From an uncultured Gammaproteobacteria bacterium (lineage in GTDB: Bacteria > Pseudomonadota > Gammaproteobacteria > Pseudomonadales > Azotimanducaceae_A): DNA of 11,204 nucleotides. The stretch lies in NCBI GenBank assembly GCA_913049565.1, contig CAJWZG010000074.1, positions 1 to 11,204 of the forward strand. Direction: 5' to 3'. A model generated the notes under the pieces. It worked only from the letters and a program-made list of their open reading frames with translations, was not told the DNA's origin and searched no databases. Both the position numbers and the translations under genes were made by a program. Shown in pieces: positions 1 through 8,653 of this stretch (positions are counted from its first letter, which is position 1; every line of letters starts with the position of its first letter).

Positions 1-1967
1 AGTTCGAGAATCGAATCCGCCATGGAAGCCTTTTTCAGCGCTAGAAACAGGCGCGCCTGATTCGCGTCTACGTGCACATCGGCCCCGCCGATTTCTAAGC
101 CACCGGTGCTACCGCTAGCCAAATCGACGTAAGTCTGCCGTCCCGCAACATGCAGTATTCCTGAGGCGTCATCCAACACAGGCCATAAGTCTTCGTATTG
201 AATACGGGCGCTTTCAAACTCGCCCATCAGCTCAAACCGGCGACGCGTCAATTGACCAGGCAAGATATGGATCTGCCCATGGTGAGCCGCATACACTGAG
301 TGCAATCGACCGGAAATAGGTGCATCCAGTAACCACTGTCGTAGTCCTGGGCTCAGTTTGTAGGGAATGTATTGGCTCGTAGCCGAAAAATCTGCCTGAT
401 CCACATGCAGCACAAGCGATACACGCTGCTCAAACCGCTCTGGCGGTCGACTGGTGGCGAAAGCCCCGTAAATCAGGCTGTCTTGTGTTGCCGCTTGAAT
501 ATCGTAGCCACGCACCGATGCATATCCGGGACGAAAGAGCAATTGCAACTCCCCCACTACTGAATCCAGCTCCCAAGCCTCAGAAAAGATCGTTGGAAAC
601 TGCATTGTGACGTTTTCGCCAGCAACACTTACCGCTATGTGGCTTAGGTCTCCAAAAAGCTCCGCGCGACTGTTGTTTATGCTAGGAGAGCCGCGGAAAG
701 CCGACATCTTCAAATCTTCCGCCTGCGCCCAAAAAGCCAGCGTTGAATCTGTACCGTAGTCGCCGACCAGCTCCTTCAATTCCCCCCTAAGATTCAACCC
801 ACGAACCCAACTGCCCACAACTTCATCGGGTTTCAAGACGCTACTTGCATAATCCGATAGCGACGACAATGACTGATCGCTCAGTCTCAGTTTAACTAAG
901 CTATTTCTTAATCCGGCTAACTCGTTAACTGCTGATGGTTGCAACAAGCGCTTAAGATTTATCTCAAATAGCATCGGTGCAACTTGTACAGGATCAACAT
1001 CGTTGGCATCCAAGTATGACCGAAAATCTACCAGCACCAGATCTGCGTTGCCCCACAGCGCAGCAGCAACGTCCACGTTCGCTGTTTTACCCTCGCGAAA
1101 GATTGATGACCCGACGCTTTGCAGCCTCGCCTCAAACGTGCCTGATCCGTACTCAGAAAAGCCTTTGGAATCGCCCGCATGCACAGGCAAATCAGCCCAA
1201 GAGGCGTTAGCGATATCCAGTACAAAACCAGTACCCCCAAACAATTCGGCGGGCACCAAAATTTTCCCAGCAACCTGCCAGCGTGCGCCTACGTGAGCAA
1301 GGCCGCCTTGTTGAACTGGCGCATCGGACAGCCCGCTTTCAAAGCGCACAAATAGGGGCGTCAGTTCTTGATTTGGACTTACTAAGACAAATTGCCCACT
1401 TGGGTTCGATCCCGTGTTGTTAAAGGACAGGCGCATTGCATAATCAAAGGTTTTTTCTTCGCGCGTGGCTGAGAGCGTCAACTTAACGTCAACAAAGTCC
1501 CCAGATTGCAGCAACTGCGGGATGTCGAGGTCGAGTGTCTGGCCTTGACTGCCTTTGAAGTACCAACCTTGCGGGGAATAGAGAACCTCGGCCTCGCCGC
1601 CGGATATGTATAGCTGCCGAAGGACCGGCGACCCGGTCGCAAAACTACGCAAAAAGTCTAATTCAATGTAGACGTTTTCAAACTGGCCTGCAGGAAAGGA
1701 CACATTGTCGACCCGCAACACCGGGTTGAAGCCACGCCAGCCTCCATTCGCGCCAACCGCAAGCACTTGATAAGGCTCAAGCAGTTCGTTAATCACCGGT
1801 TCTAAGCTATCTGCGAAGGAAAAAACCAGTCGACCCGCCAACTGCACGATGGCCAACATGCAGACCAGAGCGGTTACAAGGATGGCACCAACGAAGGTGG
1901 TAGCCGCACCGGTAGAACTGGCTTTTAAGCTCGCCTCACCGGTTTCAGGCTCATCTGCAGCGTTCAA
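1..1967 (-). CDS. yhdP: YhdP-family AsmA-like envelope protein, N-terminal half (runs off left edge)
   Basis: The minus strand stays open from about 1967 to the window edge (about 655 codons); the rest lies outside. One membrane helix near the N-terminus (roughly residues 24-45, AILVTALVCMLAIVQLAG) is followed by a long beta-rich region with few charged helices, as in the DUF3971/AsmA-like YhdP proteins (about 1270 residues in E. coli). Those proteins are anchored in the inner membrane, span the periplasm and help move phospholipid to the outer membrane. Identity rests mainly on position: yhdP follows rng in the conserved mreBCD-maf-rng-yhdP order. A stretch near 230-290 (SPGLRQWLLDAPISGRL) resembles the W-containing repeat of the family. 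The start is uncertain. I chose TTG at 1967, 10 nt after the rng stop, because TAGG lies 9 nt upstream. TTG 1973 and ATG 2057 (overlapping rng by 80 nt) are alternatives. The first in-frame ATG downstream (about 1859) would cut the membrane helix. Confidence 0.8.
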   Translation of the reverse strand, partial: MNAADEPETGEASLKASSTGAATTFVGAILVTALVCMLAIVQLAGRLVFSFADSLEPVINELLEPYQVLAVGANGGWRGFNPVLRVDNVSFPAGQFENVYIELDFLRSFATGSPVLRQLYISGGEAEVLYSPQGWYFKGSQGQTLDLDIPQLLQSGDFVDVKLTLSATREEKTFDYAMRLSFNNTGSNPSGQFVLVSPNQELTPLFVRFESGLSDAPVQQGGLAHVGARWQVAGKILVPAELFGGTGFVLDIANASWADLPVHAGDSKGFSEYGSGTFEARLQSVGSSIFREGKTANVDVAAALWGNADLVLVDFRSYLDANDVDPVQVAPMLFEINLKRLLQPSAVNELAGLRNSLVKLRLSDQSLSSLSDYASSVLKPDEVVGSWVRGLNLRGELKELVGDYGTDSTLAFWAQAEDLKMSAFRGSPSINNSRAELFGDLSHIAVSVAGENVTMQFPTIFSEAWELDSVVGELQLLFRPGYASVRGYDIQAATQDSLIYGAFATSRPPERFEQRVSLVLHVDQADFSATSQYIPYKLSPGLRQWLLDAPISGRLHSVYAAHHGQIHILPGQLTRRRFELMGEFESARIQYEDLWPVLDDASGILHVAGRQTYVDLASGSTGGLEIGGADVHVDANQARLFLALKKASMADSILE

Positions 1968-1977
1968 GAGCAAACGC

Positions 1978-3477
1978 CTAGGCTGCTGTCTGACGTACAA
2001 AAGTGAGATCAAACTGATCTCGGCGATAGGCAGAATCAACTCGCAAATGAACCTCATGCTCTAGTTGCGAAGCAAGTTCTCGGAAAGCGCTCGCTTCTTC
2101 TTCCAGCAATCGATCAATGACAACCGAATGTGCGACAACAACATACCGCCCACTATCTGCAATTTGAAAAGCTTTTGCCGACACGACCTCGGCCGATATC
2201 GTGCGCAATATCTCCATGCATACCGTTTCAGCATTTTTGACAATACCTGAGCCGCTACACTGTTCGCAGTCACTGCACATAAGCTGAGCCAAGCTCTCTC
2301 GTGTTCGTTTGCGACTCAGTTGCACCAAGCCCAAAAAAGAAAAACCCTCCACCTGAGTTTTTGCAGGGTCACGGTCTAACGCCTCACGGAGCGTGGCTAA
2401 AACCGCTTCGCGATGCGCCGCCTCCTGCATGTCGATGAAATCGATAACCACAATGCCACCCAAATTTCGCAATCTCAGCTGACGGGGAATCGCTGCTGCC
2501 GCGTCCAAGTTTGTGCGATACACCGTATCCTCTAAACTCTTGCTGCCTAAAAAACCGGCAGTATTTACATCGATGCTGATCATCGCCTCGGTTTGTTCTA
2601 TCACAAGGCTACCACCGCTCTTCAACTGAACCCTCGGCTCCAACGCAAGAAGGATTTCCTGCTCTATATTGTGGCGCTCAAATATAGGTTTCGCCTCGTC
2701 ATAGAACCTCAGCCGATCAGCATATGCTGGTGCATACCGATTCAAATAGACCTCTAGGCGCTGGTGTATCTGCCGGTCATTGACAACGATCGCAGACGTG
2801 TCGTGTCCCACGAGATCCCTTACCAAACGAGTCTGAATGGGCAATTCCTGGAATATCTGACAAGGTGCCAGCGCATTAGCGACGGTTTCACGCAAGCCCG
2901 TCCAGAGCCCCAGTAAGTGCGAAAAATCCTCTTGCAGTGTAGCTAGCGAGACGCCCTCACTGAGCGTGCGACCGATCAGGCCTACCGCGTTGTTTTGAGC
3001 CAACGGCCCAAGCACATTGAACAGACGCGCTCGTTCACTTTCATCAAATATCTTTTGGGATAAACCCACATGGTCGCCCCTCGGCAAAAGTACCAAGTAT
3101 TTGGAAGCTAGGGCTAGACCTGTCGAAAGGCGAGGCCCCTTAGTGCCAATCGGATCACGCTCAACTTGAACCAACAATTCCTGCCCATCGTGCAGAAGAT
3201 CCCGGATACTCGCTTTTCGGCCTTTAACTCTGTTTGCGGTGGCAACAAGGCCGGGCACTATATCCGACGCATGCAAGAAGCCAGAGCGCTCTAAACCTAT
3301 ATCGACAAAAGCAGCCTGCATCCCCGTCACTATTCTGACGACCTTGCCAAGATAAATGTTTCCCGTCACGCTGAATCCTGCAGAGCGCGCTATATGCAAC
3401 TCCTCGACTGCACCGTCTTTTACCAAGGCGACGCGAGATTCAAAAGCAGAAGCATCAATTAACAGTTCTTCAGCCAA
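1978..3477 (-). CDS. rng: Ribonuclease G (RNase E/G family endoribonuclease)
   Basis: A 499-residue protein, against 489 in E. coli RNase G and with no RNase E-like C-terminal scaffold. It cuts single-stranded RNA, matures the 5' end of 16S rRNA and takes part in mRNA decay in the cytoplasm. An S1-like RNA-binding region is visible at about 36-75 (GNIYLGKVVRIV, AAFVDIGLERSGFLHASDI). The catalytic Mg-binding aspartates are D303 (SIDVNTAGFLG) and D346 (VVIDFIDM), the same numbers as in RNase E. The Zn-link cysteines are C401, C404 and C407 (CSDCEQC). The start is TTG, supported by GGAG 7 nt upstream and by alignment with the usual N-terminus (AEELLIDAS). The next ATG would remove part of the S1 region. 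The start overlaps the end of maf by 8 nt, suggesting translational coupling. All key residues are intact. Confidence 0.97.
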   Translation of the reverse strand: MAEELLIDASAFESRVALVKDGAVEELHIARSAGFSVTGNIYLGKVVRIVTGMQAAFVDIGLERSGFLHASDIVPGLVATANRVKGRKASIRDLLHDGQELLVQVERDPIGTKGPRLSTGLALASKYLVLLPRGDHVGLSQKIFDESERARLFNVLGPLAQNNAVGLIGRTLSEGVSLATLQEDFSHLLGLWTGLRETVANALAPCQIFQELPIQTRLVRDLVGHDTSAIVVNDRQIHQRLEVYLNRYAPAYADRLRFYDEAKPIFERHNIEQEILLALEPRVQLKSGGSLVIEQTEAMISIDVNTAGFLGSKSLEDTVYRTNLDAAAAIPRQLRLRNLGGIVVIDFIDMQEAAHREAVLATLREALDRDPAKTQVEGFSFLGLVQLSRKRTRESLAQLMCSDCEQCSGSGIVKNAETVCMEILRTISAEVVSAKAFQIADSGRYVVVAHSVVIDRLLEEEASAFRELASQLEHEVHLRVDSAYRRDQFDLTFVRQTAA

Positions 3478-4060
3478 CCTGATGCTCCAGATGTGTACCT
3501 AAGCCGGCCTCACGAAGCAGTTGATAAGTCTCGGCCATCGGTAAGCCGATGACCCCGCTGAAGCTTCCTTCGATACGCGTAACGAAAACACCGCCCAGTC
3601 CCTGCAGAGCGTAAGCTCCCGCTTTGTCTTGAGGCTCACCCGTCTGCCAATAGGCTACCGCCTCTTGCATCTCGATAGGTCGCATAACAACTCGACTCAC
3701 TACGACTTCGCTCTTTGTCTGATTGCCATCACAGAGAGCGATACCCGTTGCAACCTCATGTGTGCGACCAGAAAGCCTCTGTAACATTTCCGTGCAGTGA
3801 GCTTCATCACGAGGCTTACCCAACAGCTCATTATCGAGAACGACGATCGTGTCGGCACCAAGGGATAGGTAACCCTCGCGCCAACGAGCCTGCGCTTTTG
3901 TCTGCGCCAACCGGCGCACATACCTTTCAGCCCTCTCTTCTGAGTGGGCCGTCTCGTCGATATCCGCGGGCTCGATCTCAAAAGAAAACCCCATCTGAGT
4001 AAGCAGGTTTGACCGACGCGGAGACTGCGAGGCCAACAATAGCCGCAACGTTGACGCCAT
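3470..4060 (-). CDS. maf: Maf-family nucleotide pyrophosphatase, YhdE type (dTTP/UTP)
   Basis: A 196-residue Maf/HAM1-superfamily protein, the usual length. Family members hydrolyse nucleoside triphosphates, often modified or non-canonical ones, to monophosphate and pyrophosphate; the YhdE subgroup prefers dTTP and UTP. Visible motifs are the N-terminal ASQSPRR loop (10-16), GADTIV with the probable catalytic D70, GKPRD with K82, SGRTHEVATGIAL (97-109), GEPQDKAGAYALQG (141-154) and the C-terminal SFSGVIGLP (166-174). The EPQDKAG-Y-LQG pattern and the place between mreD and rng match E. coli yhdE rather than yceF; the subfamily call is partly by context. The reading frame is open 20 codons further upstream, but ATG 4060 fits the family N-terminus and lies 2 nt after the mreD stop. 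The C-terminus overlaps rng by 8 nt. Confidence 0.93.
   Translation of the reverse strand: MASTLRLLLASQSPRRSNLLTQMGFSFEIEPADIDETAHSEERAERYVRRLAQTKAQARWREGYLSLGADTIVVLDNELLGKPRDEAHCTEMLQRLSGRTHEVATGIALCDGNQTKSEVVVSRVVMRPIEMQEAVAYWQTGEPQDKAGAYALQGLGGVFVTRIEGSFSGVIGLPMAETYQLLREAGLGTHLEHQVG
3485..3488 (-). promoter_or_regulatory. Ribosome binding site deciding the TTG start of rng
   Basis: GGAG on the minus strand, inside the last codons of maf, ends 7 nt before TTG 3477. No ATG or GTG start with comparable support exists near the conserved N-terminus, so this site settles the start. Confidence 0.7.
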
Positions 4061-4062
4061 GA

Positions 4063-4614
4063 TCAGGTTCGCCCAAGCCCACCGATGAAGCGACTGGCGA
4101 CCCAAACAATGATCGGCCAAAAAATCGTACTACTAGTCGCCAATGTCAGCGGCTGCATGTCCCAGGCTTTGTCTGAGACCCAATGATTAACCGCGGCGCG
4201 AAACAGTTCCGTCAGAAAAACCATCATAAAAACCATAATTCCCTGTTGAAACAACGTTTGTAACTGCAGCCTGTCTCGATAGCGCATCAAATAATAAGCG
4301 ATTACTGCGAAGGTACAGCCATTTAAACCAAAGGGATCGCCGAACAATGCATCCACAAAAAATCCGAATAACCACGTAACAAGCAGTATTCGCCTTGTTG
4401 CTGTGCCATCGTCTGACGCTCGCCGAAGGAAAATAAGGTTAAAAAAGACACCACGATAGTTCGGCACCTGCCGAACCCAGAGAATAAGTGCAAGCAAAAG
4501 CCATTGGGGACGCCACCACTGCAACCAAGTTGGTGCTCCCTCAGGCAACTGAAAGACACTCAACGCTAAGCTCAAAAGAGTGAAAGATCCGACAAAAAGT
4601 CCCGGCGACAACAT
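4063..4614 (-). CDS. mreD: Rod shape-determining membrane protein MreD
   Basis: A 183-residue polytopic inner-membrane protein of the elongasome, working with MreC, MreB, RodA and PBP2. Hydrophobic segments lie near residues 5-22, 37-50, 78-93, 97-110, 125-142 and 158-175. Family-like features are RPQWLLLALILWV followed by VP (35-51), a DALFGDPFGLNG segment (88-99) and AYYLMRYRDRLQLQTLFQQ. ATG 4614 lies 1 nt after the mreC stop and gives the usual short N-terminus; the frame is open to 4668 but that would overlap mreC with a charged extension. It is about 20 residues longer than E. coli MreD (162), and much of the excess sits around residues 55-76 (GVFFNLIFLRRASDDGTATR) between the second and third hydrophobic segments. 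MreD sequences are poorly conserved, so the call relies on topology plus position. Confidence 0.93.
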   Translation of the reverse strand: MLSPGLFVGSFTLLSLALSVFQLPEGAPTWLQWWRPQWLLLALILWVRQVPNYRGVFFNLIFLRRASDDGTATRRILLVTWLFGFFVDALFGDPFGLNGCTFAVIAYYLMRYRDRLQLQTLFQQGIMVFMMVFLTELFRAAVNHWVSDKAWDMQPLTLATSSTIFWPIIVWVASRFIGGLGRT

Positions 4615-4615
4615 A

Positions 4616-5539
4616 TCAGGACTCGCCCTTGGCCCTGGTCTCAGGAGGAGATTGCGTGTCGTTTGCATTGGCCTGGGGTTGCGCGATGACTAATACGTGA
4701 CCCACTTTTAACAGTGCGGCTGCAGGTTGAACCAAAGCTTGAAGGTAGGGTGAATCTCCGGCAGCCTCTACCGACGACACCGTGCCAACCGGATACCCCA
4801 CTGGAAACCGCCCACCCAATCCAGAGGTCTCAATCAAATCACCTTCTTGAAGGTCGGTTGATGCAGGCAAATCTTCCAGTACTAGACCATCATAAGCACC
4901 GCTGCCCCCTACGATCATCCTTACTCCGGTTCGATTATTCCTCGCAGGAATCGCATGGTTTCTGTCCGTCACCAAAATCGTCCAACTGGCGAATTGAGAG
5001 ACTTCTACCACCTGGCCGAAAAGGCCTTGAGCATCGACAACGGCGTCTCCCACTTCTATGCCGTCCAAGAGTCCCTTGTCTAATATAACCATCGCGCGCT
5101 GAGGGTCTGGGGGCGCACCTATGATTTCCGCGATGGTAGCCTGACTCGGTAGTTGTGCTTTAGAGCCTAGAAGTTGACGCAGCCGCGTATTTTCAGCCTG
5201 CAGGTATCGCACTCTTAAATGCTCTTCCTTGAGCCGCAGATTTTCCAGACTAAGCTTCTCACGCTGTAGCAATAACGATTGCCTGTCGCTGCTCACCTCT
5301 TCGATCGAGCCGTAGAGCACGTAAGGGGTTCGAGCAAGAACATACACCGGGTACACGAGTGTGCTGGCAAAGCCGCGAAAATAACTGAGTGCTTGTACGA
5401 CTGGGTTCAATTCCGTGGTGCGGTCGCGAGCTGCGTCCCTTCGCCCCGAACCGTCTATCCAAATCAAAACCAAAGACACAAAGAGTAATGTAATCAGAAA
5501 ATACCCAGCTCCCGGACGTTTGGCGAACAGCGTTTTGAT
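4616..5539 (-). CDS. mreC: Rod shape-determining protein MreC, probably starting at ATC
   Basis: A bitopic inner-membrane protein that forms periplasmic filaments and activates PBP2/RodA. With the start proposed here it has 307 residues: a short cytoplasmic tail (KTLFAKRPG), one membrane helix (about 13-28, YFLITLLFVSLVLIWI), a coiled coil (about 78-126, leucine/charged heptads) and the periplasmic beta domain with SGLGGRFPVGYPVG (239-252). The first conventional start in frame is GTG 5479, in the middle of the membrane helix. Upstream codons encode the expected MreC N-terminus (compare the Pseudomonas type, MIKPLFAKGPS-like), and the frame is closed by TGA 27 nt before ATC 5539. No ATG, GTG or TTG lies between that stop and GTG 5479. 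AGGAG ends 7 nt before ATC 5539. So either ATC is the initiator or one base is wrong in the sequence. Gene identity is firm; the start is an inference. Confidence 0.95.
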   Translation of the reverse strand: MKTLFAKRPGAGYFLITLLFVSLVLIWIDGSGRRDAARDRTTELNPVVQALSYFRGFASTLVYPVYVLARTPYVLYGSIEEVSSDRQSLLLQREKLSLENLRLKEEHLRVRYLQAENTRLRQLLGSKAQLPSQATIAEIIGAPPDPQRAMVILDKGLLDGIEVGDAVVDAQGLFGQVVEVSQFASWTILVTDRNHAIPARNNRTGVRMIVGGSGAYDGLVLEDLPASTDLQEGDLIETSGLGGRFPVGYPVGTVSSVEAAGDSPYLQALVQPAAALLKVGHVLVIAQPQANANDTQSPPETRAKGES

Positions 5540-5540
5540 C

Positions 5541-5591
5541 TTACCGCTCCTGTTGCCGAGCGCTCAGATGCAGCTGAAAGTGCGAGAGCAT
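5541..5591 (-). other. Possible 16-codon leader ORF between mreB and mreC
   Basis: ATG 5591 opens a 16-codon frame (MLSHFQLHLSARQQER) that ends with TAA 1 nt before the ATC start of mreC. It begins 7 nt after the mreB stop. The mreC Shine-Dalgarno sequence lies inside its last codons. No good ribosome binding site precedes it, so it may be chance; coupling with mreB termination is possible. Confidence 0.25.
5547..5551 (-). promoter_or_regulatory. Ribosome binding site of mreC (AGGAG)
   Basis: AGGAG on the minus strand, with the 7-nt spacer CGGTAAG before ATC 5539. It is the best Shine-Dalgarno match between mreB and mreC and lies 67 nt upstream of GTG 5479, too far to serve it. Confidence 0.7.
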
Positions 5592-5598
5592 GGCAGCA

Positions 5599-6850
<1,252 letters not shown>

Positions 6851-7183
6851 ATGTCAAAACAAACCACCGATACCTCACCAAATAGCCAAGCGTCAGTCGA
6901 CGGACAAGCAATTGACGTTGCGCATCTCGCTGGCCTTGCGAGGCTGTCTATGACCGGAGAGGCAAAAACATTAGCTGCGAAGGACCTAGAGGCCATTATG
7001 TCGATGATAGACGCAATGCAGGCGGTTGATACCAGTAATATAGAACCGCTGTCACATCCCTTAGACGCCACGGTGCGTTTACGTGCAGATGAGGTTACGG
7101 AATCCCCCAATGCCGAACACTTCCAACGTAACGCCCCTGCGACAGCAGATCAGTACTATCTTGTCCCTCGCGTCGTTGAATAG
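6851..7183 (+). CDS. gatC: Glutamyl/aspartyl-tRNA amidotransferase subunit C
   Basis: A 110-residue GatC, the small subunit that wraps around and stabilises GatA in the GatCAB complex. Conserved parts are DVAHLAGLARLSM (22-34), NIEPLSHPLD (63-72), LRADEVTES (77-85) and the C-terminal YYLVPRVVE (102-110). About 20 N-terminal residues (SKQTTDTSPNSQ and so on) precede the point where many GatC proteins begin (typically 95-100 residues). No start codon lies nearer to the conserved part, so ATG 6851 is kept. The frame is open to ATG 6710, which would add 47 unsupported residues and overlap the mreB promoter area. There is no clear Shine-Dalgarno sequence before 6851. gatA follows after 9 nt. Confidence 0.95.
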   Translation: MSKQTTDTSPNSQASVDGQAIDVAHLAGLARLSMTGEAKTLAAKDLEAIMSMIDAMQAVDTSNIEPLSHPLDATVRLRADEVTESPNAEHFQRNAPATADQYYLVPRVVE

Positions 7184-7192
7184 GATATTTTA

Positions 7193-8653
7193 ATGACTAG
7201 TTATTTAACGCTGCGCGATATGAGCATCGGGCTGACCAAGGGTGAATATTCCAGCGAAGAGCTGGTTGTAAATCATCTTGATCAAATTGAGATGGCCAAC
7301 CCTGCCTCCAATTGCTTTATTTCGGTGAATCGTAATCTGGCATTAGAACAAGCAAAAAACGCCGACCGAAAACGGGCGACGGGTGATCCTCGACCAACCT
7401 TGGGCCTACCATTCGCACATAAAGACATTTTCTGCACCGCAGGCATTTTGACCACGGCAGGTTCTAAAATGTTGAGCAACTTCATCTCGCCCTACGACGC
7501 GACAGTCGTCACCAACATGGCTAGCGCAGGGATGATCAGTGTCGGTAAAACCAATATGGATGAATTCGCTATGGGTTCTTCCAATGAAAACAGTTTCTTC
7601 GGTGCCGTTAGCAATCCTTGGGACAGTGCTCATGTTCCAGGTGGGTCTTCTGGAGGATCGGCAGCAGCAGTAGCTGCAGGATTAGTAGCTGGCGCTACGG
7701 GAACCGATACCGGTGGTTCCATCCGCCAACCGGCCGCGCTCTGCGGTATCACAGGACTTAAACCGACATACGGGCGCGTATCTCGCTACGGCATGATCGC
7801 TTTTGCTTCGAGCCTAGACCAGGCAGGACCCATGACTCGAAACGCAGAAGATGCGGCGTTGATGCTGGGTGTGATGGCTGGCTTCGACGCGAAAGATTCT
7901 ACCAGCGCGAATCGCACCGATGACTGGCTAACGGAATGGCTTGCCAACGGTATTCAAGACCTTGAACGTCCTTTGACTATCGGGTTGCCGGAGGAGTATT
8001 TCCAAGACGGTGAGCACCTCGCTGCGATCAGTGCTGCGCAGACCGAACTCGAAAAACTTGGGCACAAGTTAGTCCGAATCTCATTGCCTCACACTGAAGC
8101 GGCGATTCCTGTTTATTACGTACTCGCGTCCGCAGAGGCCTCGACGAATCTATCGCGATATGACGGTGTGCGCTTTGGCCACCGATGTGAAAATCCGCAG
8201 TCGCTGCAAGATTTATACGAAAGATCCCGCGAAGAAGGTTTCGGGCAAGAAGTGAAACGACGAATTTTGACGGGTACCTATACTCTGTCAGTCGGCTATT
8301 TTGATGCTTACTACCTCAAGGCCCAGAAAATTCGGCGACTTATTACAAACGACTTCAATCAGGCATTTGCTGACGTCGATCTACTACTGGCACCGACTGC
8401 GCCAACCCCAGCATTCAAAAAAAATCAGCTCACTGATGACCCGGTAGCAATGTACCAACAAGATTTGTTTACCGTGCCAACCAGTTTGGCAGGGCTGCCC
8501 GCCATATCGGTGCCCTGCGGTTTCTCTCAAGGACTGCCCATGGGGATGCAATTTATCGCACCGGCTTTTCGTGAAGATCTGCTGTTGTCGATGGCTGCAC
8601 AATTTCAGCGGCATACCGACTGGCACCTCAAGCGACCGGGAGGTGCCCTATGA
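7193..8653 (+). CDS. gatA: Glutamyl/aspartyl-tRNA amidotransferase subunit A (glutaminase)
   Basis: A 486-residue amidase-signature enzyme of usual length. It hydrolyses glutamine, and the ammonia travels to GatB to amidate Glu-tRNA(Gln) or Asp-tRNA(Asn). The Ser-cisSer-Lys triad is visible as K77 (LPFAHKDIF), S152 ([15 protein letters not shown]) and S176 ([12 protein letters not shown]), each two below the S. aureus numbering. Further conserved stretches are [17 protein letters not shown] and [17 protein letters not shown] 7193 has AGGA 7-8 nt upstream, overlapping the gatC stop. Its stop overlaps the gatB start (ATGA, 4 nt), a sign of coupled translation that keeps subunits balanced. Confidence 0.98.
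   Translation: MTSYLTLRDMSIGLTKGEYSSEELVVNHLDQIEMANPASNCFISVNRNLALEQAKNADRKRATGDPRPTLGLPFAHKDIFCTAGILTTAGSKMLSNFISPYDATVVTNMASAGMISVGKTNMDEFAMGSSNENSFFGAVSNPWDSAHVPGGSSGGSAAAVAAGLVAGATGTDTGGSIRQPAALCGITGLKPTYGRVSRYGMIAFASSLDQAGPMTRNAEDAALMLGVMAGFDAKDSTSANRTDDWLTEWLANGIQDLERPLTIGLPEEYFQDGEHLAAISAAQTELEKLGHKLVRISLPHTEAAIPVYYVLASAEASTNLSRYDGVRFGHRCENPQSLQDLYERSREEGFGQEVKRRILTGTYTLSVGYFDAYYLKAQKIRRLITNDFNQAFADVDLLLAPTAPTPAFKKNQLTDDPVAMYQQDLFTVPTSLAGLPAISVPCGFSQGLPMGMQFIAPAFREDLLLSMAAQFQRHTDWHLKRPGGAL

Noticed and set aside
1003..1296. Overlapping plus-strand frames of 77-97 codons and an antisense partner
   Set aside because: They fall inside the continuous yhdP frame and look like random coding shadows.
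4714..5088. 124-codon plus-strand frame
   Set aside because: Lies wholly antisense to the well-supported mreC; the product resembles no family and has low-complexity basic composition.
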